This document shows, piece after piece, positions 1 to 12,687 of a DNA stretch of 64,000 nt (position 1 is its first letter; the number at the start of each line of letters is the position of its first letter). The DNA is from Pisolithus tinctorius (Eukaryota > Basidiomycota > Agaricomycetes > Boletales > Pisolithaceae). Location of the stretch: contig JANFAH010000001.1 of assembly GCA_024663395.1 (NCBI GenBank), positions 2,356,001 through 2,420,000 of the forward strand, read 5' to 3'. The notes beneath the pieces were generated by a model. It saw only the letters and a list, made by a program, of their open reading frames with translations. It did no database searches and was not told the DNA's origin. The position numbers and the translations under genes are program-made.

Positions 1-3000
1 CGCTCCAGATCTTCACAAAAGAATGGACTGTCAAGTAACGCGCCCTCGGCACGTTCCAACTCTCTCTCAACTGGCAACAGTGTTCTCTCGCCTTCAATGA
101 CTGTTACTTCGCCTAGCCCCGTCAAAAGGATGCAAAAGGCATTGTCGCTAGGAGGCGACGCCAATTTAATGCTCGACGCACCTACTACGAGCGTTAGCGC
201 TTTTCCGCCAGTGGCCAAGCAGAGTACCCCGAAAAGACCCGATACACATGGGACACCCGGGAAGTCGCCATCACAAACGACCCCATCCAAGTCGCCAGCG
301 CAAGTGAATAAATCCCCTGTTGTTACTCCGGGAAGGTCATCTAAGAGCGTGAAGACTCCTGTCAAAGCGTCGCAACCCCAAGGAACACCCTCCAAAGGTG
401 TTCCTGGCTCTGCGGAAAAACATCATGTGCAGCGACATGGATCGGGTTCTTCTCTCGCCCGCGTTGGTACGAAGGATTTTTACTTCTCATTCACTCGGGG
501 AACTGACTAGAAATGCAGCTGCTACGAGTGGTACCACCGTTCCCGGTGACTTTACTTTCAATCTAGGAAACGGTACTCTTGGGGCTGTGAGCCTTAACGA
601 CGAGGCGTATCCATGGAATGATGACGGAGAGGAAATGACCTTAGATATGGTAACCGATGTTGGGGAAGGCTCTGGTGATGAGGAGGTGAGCTTGCTTGTC
701 GGATTCGAACTTTCAACCGTTCTACGTGTGCAGCAACCTTGCACCGCGCTGTTGTCTGCATCATCTTTTGGCTGTTGTCATTCCGCTCACTGACTACATG
801 ATCTCTGCCTGAAATAGTTTGAATCTACCCTCAATAACCTGCGAACCCTTCACCTTTCCCGCCTGACATCCTACAGGCGTCTGCTCGAACGCGCCCAAGC
901 GAGCAGCGCGGCCCAGGCTTATGCTCTCCAAGCTGAACTATCCATTCTTAAAGAACGCTTTCAATCAGGTACCCAAAATAAATCCGAGCAAGAGTTTGGG
1001 GAGATATGTGTGTGTGGCGGCAGAAAGGCTAAAGGCTATTGGGGTGGGTATGATGGTGACATCGTTGATGATGATGGAGCTGGCTTGGCGGGGACGTTGA
1101 AAGGGGATGGCAAAGGAGGTTTTGATGAAAAAGAAGTGAAGAAGGCGGTGCGGAGGCTTGGGCGAGAAGCACGCATGAGACTGTAAGTGACATTCATCAC
1201 CTCTTGCCTACCTTGCATTCTCCAAAATTCCTTCGGATTGTTTATGGCTAACAGGCATTTTGCTGTCACAGGATCGGACTAATACTAGATTGTCAGTGGT
1301 TTTTCGTCTTGTTCCACTGTGTTACTGATATGACGGCGCCCTGCCCTGCTTCTATGGCATCCAGCGCTTTTACCTGGAGATATCTCATTGCAGATCCTTC
1401 TTCTGCAGAAATACCTCAAATCATCATTTGATATTGTCGGTTCGCTTGCACCTGACCTAGCGTTACGCATCTTTCGACATTTGAGTGTAAAAGAAGTCGT
1501 GAAGGCCGGCTTGGTGAGTCTCTTCGTTACAATTTTGAAGAGTCTACACAATCGCACGCGGGCTACGCATTGATCATTCGGCAACAACGCATGCGCACGA
1601 GCTCAGTAGCTGATGCGGATTCCCATTTCAAGGTGTCGAAGAAATGGTTCGCGTTATCTCGGCATCCAGCCTTATGGCGCTGGCACTGCTTGCGCTTGAC
1701 CGCAAACGATCCAATACCCGTCAAAGCCCCCGCAACACCTGAAGGATGGTGAGCTTTTCGGCTTCATTTATATTTTCCAAGCTTGGACGCTCAATGTGAT
1801 CCAGGTACCCCTTGTACCGCTCCCTTCACCATCGCGAGTCCAACTTCGCAAATGGTCTTCCTCAGAGTGTCAGGTTCTTGAGCGGACACACTAACTTCTG
1901 TACCACTCTACTCCTAAGAGGTGTGTGCAAGTCTTGTATACGAGGAAAATGTTGATCTAGAATCCTTTCGTGATGCAGGCAAACGGCTCATCTCAGGGTC
2001 TTATGACGAAACCATCCGATTCTGGGACATTGAGACGGGAGAAATGAAGAAATGTTTGTCGGTCAAGAAGCCCGTTAGCTGTGTCGACTTCTTGGCAGAG
2101 GAAGGTCCGTACAATGTCCGTTCTTTGTATGGCTGGCCTTGCTGATACGCTGGCAGAGGTTTTCGTTGTTGGGTTCCACGATGTTGGGTACGTTGCATAG
2201 ATAAACATTGAGTATAAATTCCACTCATCACAGAACGAAAGCCGTGTGCACCTTTTCTCTTCGGTCACCTTCACTCCTCTACAGCAGCTCGCCGGACACT
2301 TGAACGGTATCCGTGCTGTCGCACTTTCATCGCGCAATCTTGTCAGCGCAGGAGCGGATAAAGCTCTCGTGTGTTGGGACTGGCGTGCGGGAACCAAAAT
2401 CGTGCGCTTCGGGCAGCAGACGACCGTGAATATTGGTGTTCAGCTCATTGGGTCTCCGAACGCAGAGGAGGGAGAAAGAGTGGTCAGCGTCACGATTGAT
2501 GGCATCGTGCGCGTCTTCTCGATCAGTGCGTGCCCTGCCTGAGTCGAGTAGTATCGTCTAACCAGGTTATAGAGCGTAGAGAAATGATTTCTCAGTTCAA
2601 ACTCTCAGAGCTAGGAAGTAATGATCCTCTTCTCAGTGCGAAGTTGTGGAACGTTGGAGCGGCGCCAAGTAACATGTTACAATGGTTTGCGGCAAAAGGT
2701 ACACAAATGACGGTAAGGTCTTCTGCACACATCGCCACGACCATGCTAACTATGTGGGACACCCAGTGTGCAACCAAATCCATCATTCTGCATCTTCAGT
2801 GGACGGAAGATGAGGGGAAACCTGTGATCGAAAGTGGATTGATTAGCCCTACAGGTAACAACACACGCGTGTCTTCTCCGACGACCTCGCGTGCCCGAAC
2901 AACTTCCTCGCTGGCAAAATCGACATCGTCGATATCCATCCCTACGAGACAATCGCTTGGCATGTCCATCAGCAACACTCCGATGACCATGGCCAGACCT

Positions 3001-3886
3001 CGACACTCCCTCGCGTCGCCGATAACTTCCCATCCCACCGGTTCTTCAGCCTCACTTCGAGCGGGGACGCCCCTTTCGCCTATAGGCAGCGGAGCCATTG
3101 GCGCGGAGGGATTCTCGATCCGATTCGGTCGTGCTGCGATACTTACAGCGCCCCCCAAACTGGTTGCGTTGGTTGAGACGCCTGACGTAGCTGTAGGCGC
3201 AGTGGACCCGAGGAAGAGGAGGGTGGTGACTGCAACTCGATTTAGTTCGAGAGCGGGTGCGGATCGCAGGGTGAGTGCGTTTGTGCTTACATATATATTC
3301 TACCTTTGGTAGTGGGTGTGGGCTGACATTGATGGCTCGAGCTAGATCCTGATCTCGACTCATGAGGATAAAGATTCAGCACCGGTGGACTTGGCAAGAG
3401 ACGATGGAGAAAACCTGGATGGCTCGACCGTGGACGGTGATGGAAGTGTATCTGACAACCTGAAGCGTTCCAGTTCTCCCGCCTCTGTCGTCGACATCGA
3501 CGCAAATATTATACCCCTCGGCGGAGCCTGGGCAGCTCTTGCCCAGGCCGGTGGAGGAGACCTGACTAAAGTCAAGGGCTTGCTAGGCACTTCACCGAGT
3601 AAATTTGCGGGTCTGGCTGTTCCGGAGAAGAATCCGATGTCAATGCAGTTGAGCCACGAGGAAGTTGTGGTCGGATGCGCGGACGGGACGATCTAGTCAG
3701 TATCTTTTCCTTGAATCTCCTCCTCAAACCATCTTTGAATGTGGTGCTCATCTTGCGTTCCTTTTGTTCGGTAGCGTGATGAATTTCGTTGGGCATGAGT
3801 ATCAGAAGGAACGCGTGTCCTTGCGGGGGACCGGGGACGTCAACGATGGAGAGGAAGACAAAGAGTCGGATTCTTCGAGTGCGTAA
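1..3886 (+). CDS. F-box/WD40-repeat protein (5' end outside window)
   Basis: The frame is open through base 1, so the start lies upstream. Phase-consistent exons are about 1-466, 519-685, 818-1182, 1272-1291, 1380-1513, 1633-1748, 1805-1920, 1979-2104, 2157-2187, 2242-2525, 2573-2710, 2771-3270, 3346-3695 and 3775-3886. The N-terminal part is rich in Ser, Thr, Pro and Lys, then becomes helical. An F-box follows near 1440-1680 ([19 protein letters not shown], then [15 protein letters not shown]). WD40 blades follow, for example [18 protein letters not shown] and [15 protein letters not shown], and a Ser/Pro-rich insert sits at 2850-3100. Proteins of this type are usually substrate receptors of SCF ubiquitin ligases: the F-box binds Skp1 and the propeller binds the substrate. 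The substrate cannot be told from sequence. The 20-base exon at 1272-1291 is the least certain junction; without it the region could be split into two genes. The last exon has a degenerate second copy beyond PEX19. Confidence 0.8.
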
Positions 3887-4010
3887 CCTGTTGGGCTACC
3901 TGGCCGATTCGGCGGTCAACCTATTACACCACCTATCAGCAAAAGGAGAGAAAAAGAAAAAGCGATGAAGACATAGATATACCTACTCGTACGGTCGTTA
4001 CTACAACCAT
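3810..4010 (+). repeat. Source copy of a duplicated gene-tail segment
   Basis: The end of the F-box/WD40 gene's last exon and its 3' flank are repeated in the same orientation at about 5655-5855, on the other side of PEX19. Shared blocks include GTGTCCTTGCGGGG, GTCAACGATGG and GATTCTTC, in the same order and spacing. The rest of 3887-4281 shows no gene and serves as the 3' flank of the F-box gene and the promoter of PEX19. Confidence 0.7.
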
Positions 4011-4281
4011 CATAGCATTCGTTTAGATACCTTCTGGTCGCTTCTTGCTTTGTTGCTGATGCTCACGCCGATTGCTGACTTGCAGTTCATTGTAAGCCGG
4101 GTTTTACTTTTGAATGACCTCGCAGAAATAGTTGTGCAGAAGGGTAGGGTTCGTTCCAATCACCCAGTCGGACTTCATATGCTCGGGGAACTTCGAAGAG
4201 GACCGAGAAGGCACACGTGATTATTCGACATTACCCTGGGCCCAACTGCTGGGCAGTACGTAACTGATTACAAGTTCTGTC

Positions 4282-5572
4282 ATGTCTGCCCCTTCCAATA
4301 CTAATCAACCCCAACCACACAACGACGAAAATGACGATGACTTCGACGACTTCGACGGTTAGCACTCTCTTTCGGTCCCTACACCTTTCCACAATCGGCC
4401 TGAGACGATCACTCGCAAAACATCGTCGTCATGTTAGTTTGACTTACCCACTGCGTTGCAGATGTACTCGAACAATTCAAACCGTCGCGAAATCTGCCGA
4501 AATCCGCTACCGACAATGCTGCTGCTGCTTCCAAACAAGAGCAAAAAACGGAACAGGACTCGAAGGACAATCTAAGTAAGGGCGAAGATAAGAGCGATGA
4601 AGATGCTCTCTCCACCGCCTTTGCATCTGAATTTGCAAAGGGTATGGAGTCGCTCATGCGCGAGCTAGCTGAGAACAGCGGTCTCGATCTGGACGCTCGT
4701 GATGATACAGAGAGAGATCGAGCGATGAGCGCTGCGTGGGAGGCTATGTTGGTCGAAGAGATGAACAAGATGCCAGGTACGGCACCGGCATCGACATCAA
4801 CAGCATCGACAACCCAACAGACGCGTCCCGTGCCGCCTCCTTCGACAAGTAAACCAGAACCTAACAAACCATCTGCCGCGGCTGGTGATGCGTTTCAATC
4901 CCGCATCAGGAACGCGATGGACAAGCTGAAATCCTCCGAGTCTGACTTTAACTCGTCCACCACCTCACCCTTGCCTGCATTCCCAGGCTCAGACGACCCA
5001 TCGCTTGCCGCACTTTTGCAAGGTCTCAATCCTGGGGAGGGGGATGAACTAACTGGTGTGCTGGAAGCGATGATGGGTCAGCTGATGAGTAAAGACGTCC
5101 TGTATGAGCCATTGAAGGAGTTGGACGAGAAGGTATGTGTCGTGGCAGTCCCCTCTGATTGATCTCTATTCACATGTCGCAATATGGCTACAGTTCCCTT
5201 CGTACCTAACCTCCCACCCCGCACTTCCCGCAGAGGACAAGGAGAGATATGAAAAGCAAATATCCTGTATCAAGCGACTCCTCTCGATCTTCGAGGACAA
5301 AGGATATGACGAAGAGAATGCGAAGACGAGGGAGAAGATAACCGAGATTATGGGCGAGGTGAGTTGTCTTCTTTTGCATATGCCGCTAGGCTCTCCCCGC
5401 TTTGTTCTTCGTGTCTCCTCTGTTACTCGTTACTACAAGGTCGTTTACGTCTGCATTACAGCTGCAATCGTACGGATCACCACCCGAAGAGATAATGGGT
5501 CCCCTTCCGCCCGGGATGGCGATGGGTGCAGATGGATTACCTGAGCTGCCTGAAGGATGTGTGGTTTGTTGA
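4282..5572 (+). CDS. PEX19: Peroxin 19, peroxisomal membrane-protein chaperone/receptor
   Basis: Exons 4282-4357, 4462-5132, 5194-5358 and 5462-5572 give 340 residues with consistent intron phases. Pex19 binds newly made peroxisomal membrane proteins in the cytosol and docks on Pex3. The N-terminus is acidic (NDDDFDDFDD, residues about 17-27), as in the Pex3-binding end of the family. The middle holds FASEFAKGMESLMRELAE and later LPAFPGSDDPSLAALLQGL. The C-terminal helical domain contains YLTSHPALPAEDKERYEKQ, a well conserved Pex19 stretch that binds cargo. The protein ends in CVVC-stop, a CaaX box consistent with farnesylation, which is characteristic of Pex19. The start at 4282 is the first ATG before the acidic region. 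The length is close to the usual 300-350 residues. Identification is firm from the conserved core plus the CaaX end. Confidence 0.93.
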
Positions 5573-5654
5573 GGTCGACAACACATTGATGATATATGTA
5601 CATGTCTCGCGCAAGATGCTGGACAGTGGATATGCGAAGAGGACTAATGAGCTG

Positions 5655-5855
5655 ATGTGTGTCCTTGCGGGGAGTGGGGAACGTCAACGATGGGGAGGAA
5701 AATGACCTCTCTGATTCTTCAAGTTTGTCGATCAGTTCTCTCCCTCGGTTACATAGATTACCCGGCCAGCTTCGATTCAGCGCTCGGTCTGCACATTCAA
5801 CAAAAATAAAGGCAAAGGCATACGCTGGTTACTATCATTACTACACTACGTACAC
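5655..5855 (+). repeat. Degenerate second copy of the F-box/WD40 gene tail
   Basis: This segment matches about 3810-4010, starting at the GTGTCCTTGCGGGG block. The next block is GTCAACGATGGGGAGGAAAA, then CTGATTCTTCAAG. It also keeps an echo of the downstream flank (ACCCGGCCAGCTTCGATTC against ACCTGGCCGATTCGGCGG). It is only a fragment, with no reading frame of its own kept. It implies a local duplication that placed PEX19 between the two copies, or an insertion of PEX19 into a duplicated end. Confidence 0.65.
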
Positions 5856-6099
5856 TACGAATCTAGCCATGCGAAGTACTCTAGATCCCAGTATGTAGTG
5901 GTCCCAGCGGAAACCTGACAGAGACAGAAAGCTTGTTCCCTTCATCTTCCGCCAGTGGCCGCTGGAGCTGGCCGAGTCGTGTCCTTGTTTGAGAACGAGA
6001 CGTCTCAATCCCATTACTCATTTGAAAAAGCCCGTCGAGTTGGCTGCTCTCTTACCATGAAAATTGTAACTTCTCTTCGCTCCTTTCGTCAAATAGCTC

Positions 6100-7200
6100 C
6101 TGGCCACCGGCGTGGCTGTTGAGACTCAGTCGCAAAATCAGTGAACTTGTCAAGGCACGACCCCTTCCGATCATGATCGTCTTCCCATCGAGCTTCTCAC
6201 GAAGATACTGAACAACCCGTTGATATGCAGCTACGAGTATTCTCCGCACCTATCTCGATATTCAATGCGGTCGCCTATTCCGAGAATCTGGAAGAATCTG
6301 GCTGGGGTGTCACGGTTCTAGGCTCGCCCGCCGACGACAGTCCAATAGACGCATTATTGGACATTCTTATTCCCAGCGCAAACCGTTGGCCTAGCTTGTG
6401 CATTAAACTTGCTGACACGGAAGTCTTGGACAACATCATGGGCAAATTTAACTGTCTGGAATTTCCATGCCTTGAAGACATTTTCATGGATGATTATCAA
6501 CACTTCCTGTCACCGGAATATTCCTCTGCCCTCGGGCGTCTGTATCTAGGGAAGGTATAGGTATATGTGTCCACCACCCTGCTGCTGACGCTTAGCCTGC
6601 CGATCGAGTGGGAAAGAATATTCCACGATCACTCATTCCTCAAATATCTCCCCGTAGACAATAGGGAAAGCCCCGAAGGGCCGCCATCAATAGGCTACCG
6701 CCATGATAGGTACTGGGAAGTCGACGTTCTTGCCAAACGGCTCACAAAGCGCCAGGAATTAGGGCGGCCACTATTGCATGTGCAGCTCGTGGGTTCGCCA
6801 ACTGACCATTTGACGATAGAAATGTTTTCCCGCATTCACAGATGGTTACGAAGTTGCTGTGTCTTGGATTTAGTGGGCTTGCAATTGTGCAAACGGCAGT
6901 CCTCACCTGATGCCACGTCGCACAAATACTTTTGTCTGACTGCAGATGGCAGTTTCTTATATATAGTAAGTTGCTTGTGTGTTTTGCTGATCAGCCAACA
7001 GGGCTGATAATTGTTAGAGGGTGGATACCAAGGACACTGTCATTTTTGACAACTGGCGGGAAGCATCCCTAGAAAATATGGATGTTTTCTGGCTCCCGAA
7101 TGGAAGGCTATCTTTGTCCAACATGTCCCACCTTGATCCTCAGGAACAGGCTTTCTTGAGTGATGCTGATGGTGATTGCAATCCAGATCATTTCACCTAG
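6100..7200 (+). pseudogene. Decayed F-box/LRR-type gene
   Basis: An F-box-like start is visible near 6175-6300 in one frame (DRLPIELLTKILNNPL, then a KNLAGVSRF-like segment running into a stop). The typical following region, SPIDALLDILIPSANRWPSL, lies in another frame (6225-6560), so a frameshift separates them. Further open stretches at 6567-7007 and, after a possible intron, 7018-7200 (ending HFT-stop) read like the C-terminal part. Basidiomycetes carry many such single-copy-diverged F-box genes. A functional multi-intron gene cannot be excluded, but no model joining all parts without a frame break was found. Confidence 0.5.
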
Positions 7201-8215
7201 GTGTCCCTCGACTCGTTTACAAAGAGCGCTGCAAGCTCAAAGGCATCCGTAGATGTTTTAATGCGATTCGCCGCCAATGTAGATACAGCCGGTGATCTCG
7301 TGAAGTTCTTGCTAATACTTGGATGTGCGTAGTTAAGTTAGCAGTCCACAATTCATCCACCTGTGCATGCTCGTGTCGCAGACTGGGTAATGGGGTACAC
7401 TATTGACCTCTAATGTGGAATGAAGATGTTCACGCACAACAGCAGTGCCCATCTGAAGATGGTCATACCCCACCGCAGCCAACAGGTGCTTCGAGGCTTG
7501 GTCCAATCACACGAACTTGCGGGTAGAACCACCTTGCTGGGAGGACCAAACTGATGGGTGCTTAGTGCTGTACTCAAACAGTAAATAGTTTAGCTACCAC
7601 CTTTCAAACGAGACGACGCCCAAGCCCGGAAAAGATGTATGTCCTACTGAACCCCTTCTTTCGCTTCAGAACTCTTCGTCAGCATGCCAACAGCCTTGTG
7701 ACATATGGTTAGCAGGTGTTTCCCTTCCGCCAAGCTTCCACGTTGCTTGCTCCTCGATGTCAAGGCATCTATAGCAATGAATTGTCCAAAACAGCTTGTC
7801 GTCGTGCCGACACGATAGCTAGGAAATCGGCTCAACGAACCGGGGACTCGCGGATTGATTTGCCGGATTTTCCGTGGTGACGCAAGGAATGATTACATAA
7901 ACATTGTACATTTTAGTCTAGTACAGGGTTGGAGCTTGGCTTTGGAACGGTTGCATGTGGTGCTTACAGTCAGCTTCGGTACGATTTGACCTGACGACGC
8001 CGGACAGCCCAGCCTAACGGTTGTCAAACATATCCCAATGACAGATCGTGGCTCGCTGGAGAAGTTCGATCCACGCGGTCTACTTTAACGCTCTTTGTGC
8101 GGATCCGACTTGGATGGTAGTGGAGAAGCACTTCGGATCTCATACTATTATCGGCCGGGTGTACATATAAGAGGAAGAAACACGACGCGGACTCTCTCTA
8201 AGCCTATCGATTGCG
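7201..8215. other. Intergenic, no gene recognised
   Basis: About 1 kb with only short, unsupported open frames on either strand. The last 150 bases hold the promoter of the membrane-protein gene that starts at 8216, with a TATA-like GTACATATAAGAGG at about 8160. Confidence 0.5.
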
Positions 8216-9005
8216 ATGTCCACCGCCCCTCAGCCTTTGAAGATTCAGAGACTCGCTGCCCTCTTCCTCTCGTTCGCCTTCGCCGTCGTTGGCTTGGGAG
8301 TGAGCATCAATGCAAGAGTCAAGTAAGTTGCTCCCTCTTGTGTCATGTACGACCACTGCTTCACGAAGAGCCAACAAAAGGGCAAATCAAGTGTTGAAAC
8401 AAGTTTACGACGCGGCACCCCAGGGCACAGTCGTGAATGTCGATACCAAAGGTAACGTCCATCAGGTCATCCTGGGTTACACGAACGGACTGTTTAGATG
8501 TCCCCCCTCCTACTAGATATTTCCGACGTGGGAATAGTCGTTCTCACTGGCTGCGCCCTCCAAGTGGCTCTTTCTGCCCTTTTCACTGTATTCGTATTCA
8601 TTCCCCGCCGCACCACTGCACTCTTCCTTCGAATCCAGGGATGGCTTCTCTACTTTTGCGGCCTTTGGCTGCTGGCGACCCTCATCCCATTTGACGTGAT
8701 CTTTGCGACACGTCAAGCCAACGTTACCGCTACGCTAAACGGAATACCTGTTCCGGCATCTGAGGTCCAAAACATGGAAGAAGCTCTCGGACTAAGCCCG
8801 TACTACAAGGATGCCTGGTACTGTAAGTCGCCACTCTTCATAGTATGCCGACATTGTCGCTAAAGATTTTGTTTGTCCAGTGAAACTTGTGGCCATACTA
8901 CCTTGGTTCGCATTTCCGTTTGCAGTCCTCGCAGGATTCGTTCTGCAATTTGCAGCTGGCCAAATCACGTTTGGCAGTTCCCAGAATAACGAGAAGGAAC
9001 CTTGA
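8216..9005 (+). CDS. Four-helix integral membrane protein, function unknown
   Basis: Exons 8216-8322, 8369-8451, 8517-8822 and 8881-9005 give 206 residues with matching phases. No family was recognised. Four hydrophobic segments are visible: about residues 12-31 (LAALFLSFAFAVVGLGV), 64-92 (VGIVVLTGCALQVALSALF), 100-128 (GWLLYFCGLWLLATLIPF) and 167-190 (LKLVAILPWFAFPFAVLAGF). Between helices 3 and 4 lies a polar loop of about 40 residues containing a possible glycosylation site (ANVTAT). The C-terminus is short and charged (SSQNNEKEP). The layout resembles small basidiomycete membrane proteins of unknown role. The start is the first ATG before helix 1. The model is well supported because every splice join restores hydrophobic frame continuity. 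Confidence 0.8.
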
Positions 9006-10679
9006 GAGATTATCCAGATATGATTTGACTGCGGTTCGGCGTCACCCTGATGTACAGCTACGAATCTCATCATGAAGTTTAATGATCATGATCATTTTGA
9101 GCTCACTGGACGGTCACCGGTCACCCCTGTCGCGAGACATCGCACTATCATGTATTAAGCCGCCAGCGGTGTTCCTCTGCATCGTAAGTACTTCCTGATT
9201 TAATGTATAATGACAGAGAGGGGTTGCAGTTTGAGAAACAGCACTTCTGCGCAACTCGCTCTGTTCGTTCACACTCGGAAGCCTACTGCTTTTCGGTGAG
9301 CAGTACTACGTAACGCGCGCTCTGTCTTGCTTCCTAACTTAACGAATACATATGTGTCATCAAACAGCACAGCTCCTGTACAGCTAGAGCGCTGGCTTGT
9401 TCATTCGTCAATTTTCCAATTAATGAATTGACGTGCACAGCTCGCCAACGTCACCTGGACGGTTTACACTTTCGAGTTCTCCTGCTATGCGAGGGAATGG
9501 CCATTTCTTAATTTCCCTATGTCAGGTAAAGCCTCGACCGGTGAGTCAATGATGGCTTGGGTCTTCCGAACATTATGACATGAAAGGACCTGGAGGTCGT
9601 CTCCCTTCCAAGGTAGCTGCTCACACGAACCCAAGTTTCGACACCTCGGCATGTGAGACGTTTAATTGGAAAACCACCGACACGGAGATAACTGTGTTAT
9701 GCTGATCTGGACCCGCATTTCATTTCACATCGGGTGGCGAAGAGTGGCGTATTCGGTCCCCCTTTCTCGGTAGTGCTTTAACGTACTTAATTAAGTTGCA
9801 ACCCGCCGACCGCTGTGCTCGTATGCAAGTGCGGAAGACATTCATCGAGGCTTACTCCAATGCCAATTCAACACTTTCAAAATAAGCGTGCACTTCGAGC
9901 ACATCTGTCAGGCTTCTGCTCAACAGCGCCAACTCGTCTTTGACCTGAATACATACGACCTTCAATGCTCCAACTCGATGCGCTGAGAAGGTATGAATAC
10001 GAACGTGCTCAATGTCTACTTGGCAATTGTGCATCGATCATCCACGTCAACAACATTCTCTGTCATTCACTTATACCCCCACACCTTTACTTGCTCGGAT
10101 GCTTGACCAAGTTTGTCGTCTGTAACTGGCGCGGGAAACAAAAGTCTAATCATTTGTTCTCCACATCCTTTGTGCACCTTAAGTGGTAGACACGTTCCTG
10201 CTTGAAAAGCGGTTCAGCGCAGGTATCAGCATCAATGTAGCAATCCGATTACCGCGTTCGTCTGCAATGTCGTACATTACTTATGAGATGGGGTGCCACA
10301 GACATCTTGGTGCACCGCTTGCCGTATATACAAATTTGCGAGGCGATGAAGGTTATTCTGAAAGGTATTGAACCTGGCAATACTTGGTAACACAACGGAA
10401 GAATAACTCGTCATATCTTACCCACCCGGTGTCTCGGAACAGAAAAGTCAAGTATGTCGACGGTAGATTGCTAGGGATTCCAAACTTCAGGCCTCTGTAT
10501 TTCATGACGGCCAGCTCGTACAATCAAAGTTATCAACTCACAAAATGTAAAGTGGCCATGGGTTGTAGTCACAAATAACGGTCCGAATCCGAAGACGCCT
10601 GAGCAATAGTCCTTCCTTGTTATGCATACCACATTAAAAGGATTGAACACGGCCGACACAGGTACTGGCGCAGCGGTTT
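9006..10679. other. No intact gene; possible decayed 3' part of a transporter
   Basis: Short open frames only. The right half (about 9.85-10.68 kb) lies directly downstream, on the minus strand, of recognisable transporter pseudogene sequence and may hold its C-terminal half. The transporter signature could not be followed here with certainty. Confidence 0.35.
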
Positions 10680-11830
10680 AATTACTTTGATCGGGTCGTT
10701 TCTGAGGATTCTGTTGACCATGATAATTCCGTCTCTTTCATAAAGCCATCCTGGTCTGGATGGGAGAAGTGGGCATATTCTGAAGAAAGTCGCTACACCG
10801 ATGAGAAGCGTTACCCCGCCTCTGTTAATGAGGTTAAACAGAACGGATCAAGGATGGGCGACTCACGTACTCCATCAGAAACGACCAGCCGTTGACACTG
10901 TTGGTTCAAGAGGTCAACAATAACCTACCAATTTCCCGCCATCCAGACTTACTGGCCGTCCAAATACCAAAAGCAAGGAAGCCGGTAACGATGCTGCACA
11001 GGTGCATGGACATCCACAACAGGGCAAGTCGAATGGGGTGCTCCGTCTTCGTATAGAAGTCTATACAGATCGTGGAGTAAGTACTACATCCCGGAATCCT
11101 TCAACAGGACGGATATAGAACGAGGTCGGGAATGAAGCTAGGAAGCAGAATGAGGCGTAATCTTCGTGGGGCCACTGGTGGACTAATCCTCCTTGTAAAG
11201 GACTGGCAGCAAGATCTCAGAGAATCCCTGGAAACGACACACAGAAACATGCACCCCAAGAGTGTACGACGGAAGAAACGACGTTCCTCCTGTCAATCCA
11301 AACTGGGAGAGCGAGCCAAGACCTATGAAGTTAGGTCAACGGCAAGTTACAAAGACAAATTACTATGCTCTCACCCTGTAGGGTTAGGAGTCAAGTACCA
11401 TAAACTGAATTCATGAAGCCCGACGAACACGTCTGGAAACCAGCTATGATGGTAGTTCGGCACAAAGTAAAGCGAGGTGGAGGATGCTATTTCCCAGGTT
11501 AAAATCTGGAAATAGATTATCAAACATGTTGCGTTAACGTGAAGTTGTACTAATCATGCCGTCCGTAGTCGGTTTAAAACCCTTGAGGAAAATGGACGTG
11601 TTGGCCTGATTGACGCTGGAACGGTCTAGCGCCAAAAGCCCTATTGCAGCCAAAGCTGTGATCTTCCTCTCAATCTTCCGCATGAGAGCCTCTGATGAAC
11701 GAGGTAGGAACACAGCTTCAAGCAATGGAAACGAGCATGACTTGCTCACTCCTCTCCGTAGATAGATCTGGCGGAAGGGGTCGATTAATGTCTTCCTAGC
11801 CCTGCGTGGGCGTAAACGTAAAGTCATACC
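10680..11830 (-). pseudogene. Decayed major facilitator superfamily transporter (allantoate-permease-like)
   Basis: Read on the minus strand, fragments follow the order of a fungal anion:cation symporter of the Dal5 type. First comes EALMRKIERKITALA with LLALDRSSVNQANTS (11.6-11.7 kb), where the family has a conserved LDR-x-N-x-xNA helix end. Then come LGNSILHLALLCAELPS (about 11.5 kb), FYTKTEHPIRLALLW (about 11.05 kb), GGVTLLIGVATFF (about 10.8 kb) and PGWLYERDGIIMVNRILRND (about 10.7 kb). A TAG stop follows ELPS, where the family has Gln. Several joins need frame changes, and other stops lie between the blocks. Twelve-helix transporters of this family are normally about 480-520 residues. 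What remains is a non-functional relic. Confidence 0.65.
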
Positions 11831-12687
11831 TGGCGCTCTTCTTCGTCGACGAGACCTGAAGCAACTCTATGAACGGACGTAGCGTCTTTGTCGACCAAGG
11901 GGGTTGAAATTGATGGTCGTAGGCTCCATTGCCATACTGACCGCTCGGGGGTACGAAAACCCGGGGATAAGCAATGCAGATCATAGTGAGGCAGGCTTTC
12001 AGTATGCAGAGACTGGTAGATAAGGTCAGAGTATGCCACAAGTGCGGTCATACTTCATAGAGTGAGCCCCACGCATGATAAGGACTCTCCCGCGAGAAGT
12101 ACCTGACATCGCACAATACTAGGAAGATGGATTGCGCGCGATGGCCTCTGGAATGTCCGGACAAAAGGTAGCTTAGCGATTGGATGTTTACTGGGACAAA
12201 GGGTTCCGATTCGAGGAAGATATCTATATGTACCGAGTGATGGGAATGTCCATGCGAGCCCGTGTTGCATGAAATTTCACCAGACGCCAAGATCGCCTAC
12301 CACTTTACATTGATGGGCTAAAATGATATCATCAGACTTGTGTTGTCATTGTGCCCACCCTGCTTGAACACAGGCCCACGTTGCTCTGACAGTTCGATAG
12401 ATACCTTCGGGGAGATGGCTTGCAAGTGGAAATGATGACGAGTTCTGATATTTGATCACGTGACCAGCACAGCTTCTCCACACGCAACTCACCACGGGCA
12501 TTCAGCCTTAGGGGGGACGGGCTGATTCTACTACGTACACAACCTACACGTTTAACAGGTACAAAGTAGCGCGCATCTCTTCATGGAACACTTGGTTAGA
12601 ATGCAGAAATCCAACATCATGTCATCTGCGACAAACGGTTCTACTCCAGATAAATCCTACTGGACATTATTCTGATCCCGTTGACTC
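11831..12687. other. No recognisable gene
   Basis: A few open frames of up to 80 residues occur on the minus strand (for example 12048-12290 and 11824-12051). None shows a known family pattern. The one at 11824-12051 ends in VDEEERQ next to the transporter pseudogene and could be the remains of its charged N-terminus. Confidence 0.35.

Noticed and set aside
1..1300. A separate gene ending at the TAA at 1280-1282
   Set aside because: The alternative splice GTAAGT(1183)...CACAG(1271), with a small exon 1272-1291 and acceptor at 1379, keeps the frame into the F-box region, so one gene is more likely. The small exon leaves some doubt.
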